20,418 nucleotides of DNA, taken from NCBI GenBank assembly GCA_900547035.1, contig URFM01000056.1, positions 1-20,418 of the forward strand, in the 5' to 3' direction. Positions 7,622-15,223 of the stretch are shown piece after piece; position 1 is the first letter of the stretch, and every line of letters begins with the position of its first letter. The DNA comes from an uncultured Clostridium sp. Lineage in GTDB: Bacteria; Bacillota; Clostridia; Lachnospirales; Lachnospiraceae. The position numbers were made by a program, and so were the translations under genes. The notes beneath the pieces were generated by a model. The model was not told where the DNA came from. It did not search any database and worked only from the letters and a program-made list of their open reading frames with translations.

Positions 7622-7684
7622 GTTTTTGCATAATACCATGGACGGCTGGCGGAAATCCAACGGTATGTTTTTGTATATTATGCA
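7622..7684. promoter_or_regulatory. Paired repeat boxes upstream of the transporter promoter
   Basis: TGCATAAT (7627-7634) and ATTATGCA (7677-7684) form a perfect 8-bp inverted repeat 42 bp apart. Overlapping them, GTTTTTGCATAATA (7622-7635) and GTTTTTGTATATTA (7667-7680) are direct repeats matching at 12 of 14 positions, 45 bp apart. The boxes span about -45 to -105 relative to the transporter start, which is where LysR-type activators often bind. Function is inferred. Confidence 0.4.
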
Positions 7685-7795
7685 CTTATTCCTTTTTTAT
7701 TTTTGTGTATTTTTTATATTTTATATATTACATTCTCCTTCAATCCTCAAGAATTCCTCTGTATTTGATTTATGACAGTATATGAAAATACGAAT

Positions 7796-7824
7796 TTTAC
7801 AAGTATATTTTCTTATCTTATAAT
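7796..7824 (+). promoter_or_regulatory. Promoter of the lactonase gene
   Basis: TTTACA (7796-7801), 17-bp spacer, TATAAT (7819-7824), about 50 bp before the chosen start codon. Near-consensus and divergent from the transporter promoter. Confidence 0.8.
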
Positions 7825-7880
7825 AAGCCTATCAAAAATATATGGAAAACGTGACAATAGAAAGGAGCAGGCACACCGTT

Positions 7881-8921
7881 ATGAAGTATGCTTATGTCGG
7901 ATGCAGAACCACCAAGAAGCGCAATGCAAGAGGCAGGGGACTGATGGTCTATGAAATTCTTCCCGATGGAAAATGGGAGGAGAAACAATGTCTTTTTACA
8001 GAGGATAATCCCAGCTACCAGTGTCTGGATCTGGAACAGAAATATCTCTACAGCGTCCATGGAGATCTGACCCTGGTATCCAGCTATCAAATTCAGGAGG
8101 ATGGAACCCTGAAACATTTGAATACCATTGACATCGGCGGCAAGAATCCGGTGGACATCACCGTGGACAAGGAAAACCGCCGCGTCATCGTCGCCACCCT
8201 TCAGGGCGGAAGCCTTTACACCATCAACCGCAATCCTGACGGCAGCCTGGGAGACATCTGCGCCAAGTTTACATACGAGGGCAAGGAAGAAGGGATGGTT
8301 TCCACCATTCACCAGTGCCTCTGGGACCACACCAGGACCTATCTCTTTGCCTGCGCCCAGGGTCGGGTCAACGGCTACGGCCAGATGCGGGCCTTAAAAT
8401 ACAATCCCCAGGACGGCAGCTTCACCGAGACGGACCGTTTCCTCTCCAGGACCTGGGATGAGCCCCGCCATGCGGCCATGCACCCCAACAACCGCTGGCT
8501 CTACATGTGCGAGGAAAAAGGAAACAAGGTTCTGTACTTCCAGTTTGACCAGAATACCGGCCACATAAGAGCTCTTCAGGAACTTTCTACCGTTCCGGAA
8601 ACGGTCACCAGCTATTCCGACGCCAGCGAAGTAATGGTCAGTCCCGACGGAGGACACGTGCTGGTTTCCAACCGTTATACCGACAGTCTCTCCGTTTATC
8701 GGATTGACCCATTCACCGGTTATCTGAAAAACACGGGCTTCTTCCCCTGCCTGGGCAAGACTCCCCGTTTCTTCTGCTTCGGCCCCAATGGAAAATGCTA
8801 CGTGGCCAACGAGGACAGCGACACCATCATCGAGTTTGAATTTGACCCCATCACCAGTCAGCTGATTCCTACCTTAAACATCATTCCCACCGGAAGCCCG
8901 GTGTGCATCACCTTCCGATAA
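7881..8921 (+). CDS. Beta-propeller lactonase family protein (6-phosphogluconolactonase YbhE-like)
   Basis: A 346-residue protein of the seven-bladed propeller lactonase family, which includes E. coli YbhE (6-phosphogluconolactonase) and fungal carboxymuconate cyclases. It shows repeated blade motifs such as NPVDITVDKENRRVIVATLQGGSLYTI, DEPRHAAMHPNNRWLYMCEE, ASEVMVSPDGGHVLVSNRYTDSLSVYRI and KTPRFFCFGPNGKCYVANEDSDTIIEFEF. No signal peptide, so cytoplasmic. Length fits the family (about 330-350). An in-frame ATG at 7842 lacks a ribosome site; the ATG at 7881 has AAAGGAG, though the 13-nt spacing is long. Divergent from the transporter gene, with which it probably forms a uptake-and-hydrolysis module for a sugar acid or lactone (inference). 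The pentose phosphate role is possible, but no zwf or gnd is nearby. Confidence 0.85.
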   Translation: MKYAYVGCRTTKKRNARGRGLMVYEILPDGKWEEKQCLFTEDNPSYQCLDLEQKYLYSVHGDLTLVSSYQIQEDGTLKHLNTIDIGGKNPVDITVDKENRRVIVATLQGGSLYTINRNPDGSLGDICAKFTYEGKEEGMVSTIHQCLWDHTRTYLFACAQGRVNGYGQMRALKYNPQDGSFTETDRFLSRTWDEPRHAAMHPNNRWLYMCEEKGNKVLYFQFDQNTGHIRALQELSTVPETVTSYSDASEVMVSPDGGHVLVSNRYTDSLSVYRIDPFTGYLKNTGFFPCLGKTPRFFCFGPNGKCYVANEDSDTIIEFEFDPITSQLIPTLNIIPTGSPVCITFR

Positions 8922-8949
8922 AAGCATTTTTCCAAATGTTCCGAATACC

Positions 8950-8996
8950 AAAAAAGCCGATCAATCTATATAAAACATAGATTGATCGGCTTTTTT
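8950..8996. terminator. Bidirectional terminator between lactonase and tRNA-Gln copy 2
   Basis: Perfect 20-bp inverted repeat: AAAAAAGCCGATCAATCTAT, a 7-nt loop, and its complement (8977-8996). A-run on one side and T-run on the other serve both the lactonase (plus) and the tRNA (minus) transcripts, which converge here. Confidence 0.95.
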
Positions 8997-8998
8997 CA

Positions 8999-9074
8999 AG
9001 CTGGGCTAGAAGGATTCGAACCTTCACAATGACGGAGTCAGAGTCCGCTGCCTTACCGTTTGGCTATAGCCCAT
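8999..9074. repeat. 76-bp direct repeat, right copy (contains tRNA-Gln)
   Basis: Second copy of the 2997-3072 repeat in the same orientation, 6002 bp away. Recombination between the copies would delete lysR, the IS, the transporter and the lactonase. Confidence 0.9.
9002..9073 (-). tRNA. tRNA-Gln (anticodon CUG), copy 2
   Basis: All 72 nt identical to copy 1 at 3000-3071: acceptor TGGGCTA/TAGCCCA, anticodon loop CTCTGAC, T-arm GAAGG-TTCGAAT-CCTTC. It has its own promoter (9091-9119) and the bidirectional terminator at 8950-8996. It lies 63 bp after the ECF sigma gene stop with no terminator between, so the long upstream operon may read through into it. Confidence 0.96.
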
Positions 9075-9090
9075 CAACACAACAGACAGT

Positions 9091-9119
9091 ATTATATCTC
9101 AGAACCAGGAAATATGCAA
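9091..9119 (-). promoter_or_regulatory. Promoter of tRNA-Gln copy 2
   Basis: Minus strand TTGCAT (9114-9119), 17-bp spacer, TATAAT (9091-9096), located just after the sigma factor stop codon. Confidence 0.88.
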
Positions 9120-9136
9120 GCATTTTTTTCATTTTT

Positions 9137-9682
9137 TCAATTTTCTTTCTGCCCATATCCACTCAGCATATCCTGCAGCCGCTTCATGGAACGGTTATAT
9201 TTTGCCAATTCTGTAGAAAGGGGGAGACCCAGAACTCCCGCGATCTCCCGATGCTTCATCCCCGCAGCCGCGTACAGCAGCACTACCTGGCGGTCCTCCT
9301 CCTTCAGTTTGGACAACGCCCACAAAAGCTGCTGGCGTTCCGGGGCCTCCTCGATTTCCCGGCATTCTTCCCCGCTCTCCGGCCCCTCAAGCTCCTCCAG
9401 GCATGTCTCTCCACGCCTCTTCTGCTCCCGAAAACGCATATAACACTGATTGCGGGCAATGGTAAACACCCAGGCCAAAGGCTTGCCCTTGGCCCGGTAT
9501 TCTCCTGCACAAGTCCAGACTTTCAAGAAGGTATCCTGCATCACATCCTCCGCCTCCTGGCGGTTTCCGGTAAGAGACAGGATATAGCTGTGAACCGGAC
9601 GTACCGTCCGTCCGTAAAACTCCCGAAACGCCTCCTGATCTTTTTTAGCGATTTCCCCCAAAAGCTGCTCTTCTACCGTCAT
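9137..9682 (-). CDS. ECF-type RNA polymerase sigma factor
   Basis: A 181-residue sigma-70 family protein. Region 2 (about 15-87) includes GNRQEAEDVMQDTFLKVWT and WVFTIARNQCYMRFREQK; region 4 helix-turn-helix (about 116-172) includes LSKLKEEDRQVVLLYAAAGMKHREIAGVLGLPLSTELAKYNRSMKRL. Regions 1 and 3 are absent, as in ECF factors. The recognition helix reads PLSTELAKYNR, with Glu158 where Val is usual. The open frame extends back to a TTG inside the preceding gene, but the ATG at 9682 has AAAGGGG upstream and starts the domain, so it was chosen; it lies 37 nt after the metal exporter stop. No anti-sigma gene follows: the next feature is a tRNA. It may be controlled through its operon or by an unlinked anti-sigma. 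Confidence 0.9.
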   Translation of the reverse strand: MTVEEQLLGEIAKKDQEAFREFYGRTVRPVHSYILSLTGNRQEAEDVMQDTFLKVWTCAGEYRAKGKPLAWVFTIARNQCYMRFREQKRRGETCLEELEGPESGEECREIEEAPERQQLLWALSKLKEEDRQVVLLYAAAGMKHREIAGVLGLPLSTELAKYNRSMKRLQDMLSGYGQKEN

Positions 9683-9719
9683 TTTGGCCCCTTTCAAAGA
9701 CCAGCTCTCTCTGCGGCTT

Positions 9720-10898
9720 TTACTCTTCCGCCACAAAACTGTTTTCCGCTGTAATCACACATTGGCATCTGGGATCCTTTTCCCGCACCATAGCGCTGAT
9801 CTTCGTCTTTAAGGTTTCCTGAACAGCAAAATTATATTCTCTGGGAACTACTAAATCAAAAATTAAATTTACATGTTCTTTTCCGTAAACCACTCGGAAA
9901 TCATGAAACTTCAGCCGGCTGTCCAACTCCTCCAGCACACTCTGGACCATCTGATGAAACTGACGGACTCTCTGGTCATGAGTTTCAATAGGATCCATGT
10001 GAATCACCAGCAGCATTCCAAATCTGCGCCCGGCTTCCCGCTCAATCTGGTCAATGATCTCATGGGAAACTTCTATATCCACATCATTTGGAACCTCCGC
10101 GTGGATGGACGCCATACTTCTGGATGGACCGTAATTGTGGATAATCAGGTCATGGGTCCCCTCAATGCCGTCAAAGCTCTCCACAAAATTGGTGATCTCC
10201 TGATACAGCTTGGGATCGATGGCTTCGCCAATTAAGGGCGCCAGAGTATCCTTCGCGATATTGACTCCGGCAAACATAACCACGACAGAAACGGCAATAC
10301 CCACGATTCCATCGATGTTCACCGCCAAAATTCCATATACCACCATCGATAAAATAGTGGAAGATGTGGCGATCACGTCCCCCAGGGCATCGGTGGACGT
10401 GGCCAAAAGCACCTTGGAATTAATCCGCTTTCCCAGCTTCCGGTTAAACAGAGCCAGCCACAATTTTACCCCGATGGACATCAGCAGAATCACAATAGAA
10501 ATCCAGTTAAATGCCATGTCATCCGGATGGAAAATCTTTCCCAGGGAGGTCTTAAACAAGGAAAATCCCACCTGTATCACAATAAATGCCACAATAAAAG
10601 CAGAAATATATTCAATTCTTCCATGGCCAAAGGGATGGTCTTTATCCGCCGGTTTTTCCGCCATCTTCACCCCCACCAGTCCTACAATGGAGGAGGCGGC
10701 GTCTGACAGGTTATTAAATGCATCCGCCATCACGGAGATGCTTCCCGCCAGAAAGCCGATTAGAAATTTTGCTCCAAAAAGAATCACATTGCAGATAATT
10801 CCCACAATGCTTGATAAGGTGCCATAAGCCGTACGTACCTGAGCGTCATCCACCCGTTTCCAGTCTTTAATACAACGTTTAATAAGAAAATCTGTCAT
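9720..10898 (-). CDS. Cation diffusion facilitator (CDF) metal exporter, MntE-like
   Basis: A 392-residue membrane protein that exports divalent metal in exchange for protons. Six predicted membrane segments span about 27-235, followed by a cytoplasmic metallochaperone-like domain (about 240-320) and an extra C-terminal extension to 392. The transport-site positions read N62-x3-D66 (FNNLSD) and D170-x3-D174 (TDALGD). Asn at the first position, rather than His (Zn type) or Asp (FieF), resembles the Asn-Asp-Asp-Asp site described for manganese exporters such as MntE, so Mn2+ is the favoured substrate (inference). HPFGHGR (88-94) is a typical CDF loop. The ATG at 10898 overlaps the truA stop as ATGA, indicating translational coupling. 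Confidence 0.9.
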   Translation of the reverse strand: MTDFLIKRCIKDWKRVDDAQVRTAYGTLSSIVGIICNVILFGAKFLIGFLAGSISVMADAFNNLSDAASSIVGLVGVKMAEKPADKDHPFGHGRIEYISAFIVAFIVIQVGFSLFKTSLGKIFHPDDMAFNWISIVILLMSIGVKLWLALFNRKLGKRINSKVLLATSTDALGDVIATSSTILSMVVYGILAVNIDGIVGIAVSVVVMFAGVNIAKDTLAPLIGEAIDPKLYQEITNFVESFDGIEGTHDLIIHNYGPSRSMASIHAEVPNDVDIEVSHEIIDQIEREAGRRFGMLLVIHMDPIETHDQRVRQFHQMVQSVLEELDSRLKFHDFRVVYGKEHVNLIFDLVVPREYNFAVQETLKTKISAMVREKDPRCQCVITAENSFVAEE

Positions 10899-11662
10899 AT
10901 TTCTTTCATGCTCCCGTCCTTTTCGTACATCACCTGCATCAGGCAAAGTCCCTGAGCCGGAGCGGTAACCCCTGCCGCCTGGCGGTTTTTCGCTTCCAAA
11001 ATCTGTGTCATCTCACCGGCGCTCCGTTTGCCAAGTCCCACCTCGATCAAGGTTCCGGTAAGAATGCGGACCATCTGCTGGAGAAAGCCGTTTCCCTCGT
11101 AGTCAATCTCCAGCGCCTTTCCCCTCCAGACCGGGCGGATGTCAATCCGCCTCAGCTGCCGAACCGTCGATTTCTTCATATTTCTGTTGCCGCAGAAGCT
11201 TTTAAAATCCCGTTCTCCAATCAGCAGTCCCGCCGCCTCCTCCATCGCTTCCCGGTTCAGCCTATTTCCCAGAGGATAGAAAAAACGGCGCGAAAATACA
11301 TCCGCCTTTCCCTCCATCCAAATCTGATAGCGGTAGAGTTTCCCGCTGGCACTCAGCCGGCTGTGAAACCGTTCCGGAGCCCGCGTAAGCTCCAGAACGC
11401 CGATATCCGCAGGGAGATAGCGGTTTAACTCCTCCATCAGCTGTTCTGGCTGCCTTGGGATTTTTAAATGGAAGTTGGCCACCTGGCCTCTGGCATGGAC
11501 CCCCGCATCCGTCCGTCCGGAGCCCTGAACCTCCACCTCCTCGCCTGTCAGCCGGCCAAGAAGGGTTTCCAGCTTTCCCTGAATGGTCTGATCCGTATTG
11601 CCCTGCCGCTGCCAGCCGTTGTAGCGGGTTCCTTCATATTGGAGAATCATTTTATAGTTCAT
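10895..11662 (-). CDS. truA: tRNA pseudouridine(38-40) synthase TruA
   Basis: A 255-residue enzyme that converts uridines 38-40 of the tRNA anticodon arm to pseudouridine. The catalytic Asp is D52 in GSGRTDAGVHARGQVANF. Other family marks are the N-terminal YEGTRYNGWQRQ, FHSRLSASGKLYRYQI in the centre, and NGFLQQMVRILTGTLIEVG in the C-terminal half. Full family length. ATG at 11662 overlaps the aminotransferase stop by 4 nt (ATGA), and the truA stop overlaps the metal exporter start in the same way, so the three genes are translationally coupled. Confidence 0.97.
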   Translation of the reverse strand: MNYKMILQYEGTRYNGWQRQGNTDQTIQGKLETLLGRLTGEEVEVQGSGRTDAGVHARGQVANFHLKIPRQPEQLMEELNRYLPADIGVLELTRAPERFHSRLSASGKLYRYQIWMEGKADVFSRRFFYPLGNRLNREAMEEAAGLLIGERDFKSFCGNRNMKKSTVRQLRRIDIRPVWRGKALEIDYEGNGFLQQMVRILTGTLIEVGLGKRSAGEMTQILEAKNRQAAGVTAPAQGLCLMQVMYEKDGSMKEI

Positions 11663-12834
11663 AAACTTCTCTCCAAAATACCGCTCTCCTTCACTGCCTG
11701 AACCGCCTCATGGATAACCTCCTCGTCCTGAACCAGGGCAAGGCGCACATAACCTTCTCCTGACGGGCCGAAGGCACTTCCAGGAGTTACCATTACTCCG
11801 GCCTTCTCTACCAGCTCCATTACAAACTGCTGGGAATTTTCAAATCCCTGCGGAATCTGAGCCCACACAAACATGGTTGCCTGGGAGCGCTCCATCTTCC
11901 ATCCGATCTCCGTAAAACTGTCGCAAAGTATATTTCTGCGGCGTTCGTAAGCCTTCCGGGTAGCCTCCACGCAGGACTGATCCCCCGTAACAGCCGCGAT
12001 AGCCGCCTGCTGTACCGGCAGAAACATACCGTAATCCATGTTGGATTTCAGCAATTTCAAATGGGCTACCACATCCGGATTTCCGATGCAGAAACCGATT
12101 CTGGCGCCTGCCAGCCCATAGGTCTTAGAAAGGGAGTTAAATTCCACTCCCACCTCCTTAGCTCCCGGAAACCGCAGAAAGCTTCCCGCCGTTTTTCCGT
12201 CAAACACCAGCTCACTATAGGCGTTGTCGTGAAGCACAATAATATCATAGGTCTTGGCAAAATCAATCAGCTCTTCGTAAAAACGGTCCGGCGCCAGGGC
12301 TGTGGTGGGATTGTTGGGATAGGACACGACCATCAGCTTGGCGGCTCTGGCCGTCTCCTCCGGAATATCCTGAAGCTGAATCACATATCCATTTTCCTTC
12401 TTCTGGGGCATATAAGCCAGCTTCGCCCCCGCGATCAGCGGACCATCTCCGAATACCGGATAGCAGGGGTCCGGAACCAGCACCGTCTCCCCCTCATCCA
12501 CAATGGACAGGGCAATGTGGGCCAGTCCCTCCTGGGAGCCCAGCAGGGAGCAGATTTCCGTCTGCGCATCCAGGGTTACGCCGTATCTTCTCTGATACCA
12601 CTGTGCAACCGCCTCCAAAAGAGCTTTCTGGTCGCTGATGGCATACACATAGTTTTTCTCATCGGCCGCCGCCCTGCACAATGCCTCCCGAATATGAGGG
12701 GCCGGAGGAATATTGGGCGTTCCCACGCTCAAATCGATAACCCGCTCTCCTGCCGCCTCCTTTCTGCGTTTAATCTCCAGCAGAGATGAAAAAATCCCTT
12801 CTCCGAAACGGTCCATCCGCTTTGCAAATTTCAT
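11659..12834 (-). CDS. PLP-dependent class I/II aminotransferase (DapL/PatA-like)
   Basis: A 391-residue cytoplasmic fold-type I aminotransferase. The Schiff-base lysine is K237 in NSLSKTYGLAGARIGF. N175 (SYPNNP), D203 and Y206 (LHDNAYSE) contact the cofactor, and an Arg in GYVRLAL near the C-terminus fits the substrate carboxylate site. The N-terminus IDLSVGTPNIPP resembles LL-diaminopimelate aminotransferase-like proteins and other aspartate aminotransferase relatives, so the amino donor is not certain. ATG at 12834 with GGGAGGAG 7 nt upstream. It begins 27 nt after the DUF554 gene and overlaps truA by 4 nt. Confidence 0.92.
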   Translation of the reverse strand: MKFAKRMDRFGEGIFSSLLEIKRRKEAAGERVIDLSVGTPNIPPAPHIREALCRAAADEKNYVYAISDQKALLEAVAQWYQRRYGVTLDAQTEICSLLGSQEGLAHIALSIVDEGETVLVPDPCYPVFGDGPLIAGAKLAYMPQKKENGYVIQLQDIPEETARAAKLMVVSYPNNPTTALAPDRFYEELIDFAKTYDIIVLHDNAYSELVFDGKTAGSFLRFPGAKEVGVEFNSLSKTYGLAGARIGFCIGNPDVVAHLKLLKSNMDYGMFLPVQQAAIAAVTGDQSCVEATRKAYERRRNILCDSFTEIGWKMERSQATMFVWAQIPQGFENSQQFVMELVEKAGVMVTPGSAFGPSGEGYVRLALVQDEEVIHEAVQAVKESGILERSL

Positions 12835-12861
12835 AATTTCTCTCCTCCCTAAGTGTATCCT

Positions 12862-13584
12862 CTAAAATCCCAGCAGACATGCAAAGACCGGCATAAAGAT
12901 TGCCGGAAGCATATTGCCAATTTTAATTTTACTGTTTAACACCATATTCATCCCCAGGGCAAATATGAGAATGGAGCCCACAAAGGAAATCCTCGTAATC
13001 ATCAAATCCGTCATATAGGGACGCAGCAGTCCGGCAAGCAGCGTGATGGTCCCCTGATAGATTCCCACAGGAGCCGCCGAAAATGCCACTCCCACTCCCA
13101 TAGAAGCCCCGAATACCACCGCCAGAATTCCATCCATCACCGCTTTTGCGAACAATGTGCTGTAGTTGTGGTTTAATCCGTCCTCCAGGGCTCCTACCAC
13201 CGCCATAGCTCCTACGCAGAACAGCAGAGAGCTGCTGACAAAAGCCTCCACAAAAGGACCGGAAGTCAGGCCCGATGGAATGTGGTCCCTGCACCATTCT
13301 CCCAGTTTTTCCAGGTGGGTTTCAATGTCAATCCACTGTCCCAGAGCGCTTCCTATTACCATGCTGAAAATCATCACCATGGTATCCTGAGTCACCAGCT
13401 CCCCGTTTTCTATAAAGAACATGCCGCTGAGTGCTCCGGAAAGCCCCACAAACATCACACAGAGTCCTACCGCTTTGGTAATCGTATCCTGAATCGTCTT
13501 CGGAATCCCGCTCTTGAGCAGAACCCCTGCGGCACAGCCCGCCAAAATGGCTCCCATATTGACAATTGTCCCTAATCCTGTCAT
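12862..13584 (-). CDS. DUF554 family membrane protein (YdfK/YqgA-like)
   Basis: A 240-residue protein with about 7 hydrophobic segments and no known biochemical role. Typical DUF554 features: GLGTIVNMGAILAGCAAGVLL at the N-terminus, MVIGSALGQWIDIE, and LLFCVGAMAVVGALEDGL in the centre. Length agrees with the family. The open frame continues back to 13647, but the ATG at 13584 has AGGAAGAG upstream and lies 35 bp after the -10 of a strong promoter, so it was chosen. First gene of the operon DUF554, aminotransferase, truA, metal exporter, sigma factor. Confidence 0.9.
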   Translation of the reverse strand: MTGLGTIVNMGAILAGCAAGVLLKSGIPKTIQDTITKAVGLCVMFVGLSGALSGMFFIENGELVTQDTMVMIFSMVIGSALGQWIDIETHLEKLGEWCRDHIPSGLTSGPFVEAFVSSSLLFCVGAMAVVGALEDGLNHNYSTLFAKAVMDGILAVVFGASMGVGVAFSAAPVGIYQGTITLLAGLLRPYMTDLMITRISFVGSILIFALGMNMVLNSKIKIGNMLPAIFMPVFACLLGF

Positions 13585-13618
13585 TTTCTCTTCCTGTCCT
13601 TTTTTAGCCGTTCTGCCT

Positions 13619-13647
13619 ATTATAGTACAATTTTCCCTCCATATCAA
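13619..13647 (-). promoter_or_regulatory. Promoter of the DUF554-truA-sigma operon
   Basis: Minus strand TTGATA (13642-13647), 17-bp spacer, TATAAT (13619-13624). It lies between the upstream terminator and the DUF554 start, and no other clear promoter for the operon was seen further down until the tRNA. Confidence 0.88.
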
Positions 13648-13661
13648 GAGAGCAGAATGCG

Positions 13662-13701
13662 AAAAAAGGGCCGGAAAACCTTAAATTTAAGGTCTCCGGC
13701 C
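13662..13701 (-). terminator. Intrinsic terminator of the ABC importer operon
   Basis: Minus strand GGCCGGA-G-ACCTTAA, tiny loop, TTAAGGT-T-TCCGGCC, then C and six T. Long stem with one G-T wobble, 55 bp after the second permease stop. Confidence 0.93.
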
Positions 13702-13756
13702 ACTCAATACAGTGTCCAACGAACGAGGCTAAGCGCTCACAGCAATCCGAATACCG

Positions 13757-15223
13757 TCAGGCATCCGCCTGAACCGCAGCAGGCCTATTGCCGTCTGACT
13801 TTTTGTCCTCCTTCTTTACTACCTTTTTCCATGCATGCATAGCCAGAGCCATGGCGATGACTCCATAAGAAACGAATACCCGGAAATACTCTCCGATTAC
13901 CGCGTCTCCAAAAAGCTCCCGGCCTGCCAGAGGCGCCACGATAAACAGGGTGTGGAACAGGATAATTCCCGTAATCGCCTGCCGGTTATTGGCCTTCTGA
14001 ACGGAAGCTCCGCCTACCAGCAGCGCTGCGATGGCAAACTGTCCCACCTGAGTATGAGCACCGTAGGTGGAGAAGGTTCCCACATTCTGCAGGAAAATCA
14101 GCTGTCCCCAGCTGGCCAGCACCGTTGAAAAAATCATTGCGATAATTCTGGTTCTATCTACATTGATTCCTGCCGCGTTTGCCACCACTCTGCTCTGTCC
14201 CACAGTTCTCATATTCTGTCCCAGACGAGTCTTCATAAGAGCATTATTAAAGAAGCAGAGTCCGGCAATGCACAGATAGGTCATAACCGGAAGCTGTACC
14301 ACAATAAGTACGTCAAAAATCGCGGGAATATAGGTGAGGGCATAAACCACCGCCGCCGTCACAAGAGCTGCCGCCGCCTTTTTTGCATTGAACGGTCTGT
14401 GATAAACCCATTTAGCGGTAACAAAGCGCCAAAGCTGCCAAACAACCGTACCTGCGCAGCCAAATTCCACCGCTCTCAGCAAAAGCAAACGGTCCTGGGC
14501 CAAAAGCTGCTCTATGGATGGAATAAAGGTCAAGGCGTAAATTACAACCGCCGCAGCCAGTCTCAAAATCACTGCCGCCCAGTTAATAGGAAGCTTTTTG
14601 CTCTTTTTCAGAATTACAGTACCTACGTTGCCGATCACGCACAGATAGAACCCAATTTCGATGATATTCAGCATGGGAACGGTATCCAGCGCGTATTTGA
14701 TAGACGCGCTCAAATCAATGGTATTTTTAACTCCCACGCCGGTGGCGATCATCAGCGTCGGATTGTCCATGGGGATAACGCCGCCGAAAATGAACAGAAA
14801 CAGCAGCAGATACAGACCCTCGGCAAAATAGGAAAGAACCAAACCTCCGATCATCTCCGAGCCCTTCATATTGTTGAACAGCTTTCCTACCAGAAAGCCG
14901 AAGAAGGCAGCGATCGGGGTAGCCATAGCGGCGGTAAGAAGAAATCCCGCAATGCCGGTGATTCCCCAGTAAGTTGTCAAAAACAGGGCAATCTGAGCCG
15001 CCATGGCTCCGATTACAATGCCAAAGTTTAATCCCATTCCCGCGATAACCGGAATAATCAGGGACAGCACCAGGGCAGAGTTTCTGGCAATTCTGGTAAA
15101 CAGCTCCGGCGCCACAAAGGTCAGCGGCTGCTTGGAGGCAATGGTTGCGCCAATACAGAGCACCACAAAGAGGATTACCACCTTGTTCTCAAAAAGAATC
15201 CGATATGCTTTCTTTTTATCCAC
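13757..15223 (-). CDS. ABC transporter permease 2 (BPD_transp_2 family) with central insertion
   Basis: A 488-residue inner membrane permease of the branched-chain/simple sugar/nucleoside type. The conserved permease motif appears as MKTRLGQNMRTVGQSRVVANAAGINVDRTRI (330-360). It is longer than its partner (363) because of a stretch at about 207-325 absent from permease 1. Within that stretch AAVVIYALTFIPSIEQLL (224-241) and AAVVYALTYIPAIFDVL (290-306) are clearly similar, suggesting an internal duplication of a helix. The start is GTG at 15223, with AAAGGAGGG 8 nt upstream, inside the end of permease 1 (8-nt overlap); an open frame further upstream lacks support. It ends the operon and is followed by a strong terminator. 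Confidence 0.9.
   Translation of the reverse strand: MDKKKAYRILFENKVVILFVVLCIGATIASKQPLTFVAPELFTRIARNSALVLSLIIPVIAGMGLNFGIVIGAMAAQIALFLTTYWGITGIAGFLLTAAMATPIAAFFGFLVGKLFNNMKGSEMIGGLVLSYFAEGLYLLLFLFIFGGVIPMDNPTLMIATGVGVKNTIDLSASIKYALDTVPMLNIIEIGFYLCVIGNVGTVILKKSKKLPINWAAVILRLAAAVVIYALTFIPSIEQLLAQDRLLLLRAVEFGCAGTVVWQLWRFVTAKWVYHRPFNAKKAAAALVTAAVVYALTYIPAIFDVLIVVQLPVMTYLCIAGLCFFNNALMKTRLGQNMRTVGQSRVVANAAGINVDRTRIIAMIFSTVLASWGQLIFLQNVGTFSTYGAHTQVGQFAIAALLVGGASVQKANNRQAITGIILFHTLFIVAPLAGRELFGDAVIGEYFRVFVSYGVIAMALAMHAWKKVVKKEDKKSDGNRPAAVQADA

Noticed and set aside
13282..13575. Plus-strand frames opposite the DUF554 gene
   Set aside because: No ribosome site or recognised domain; DUF554 on the other strand explains the sequence.
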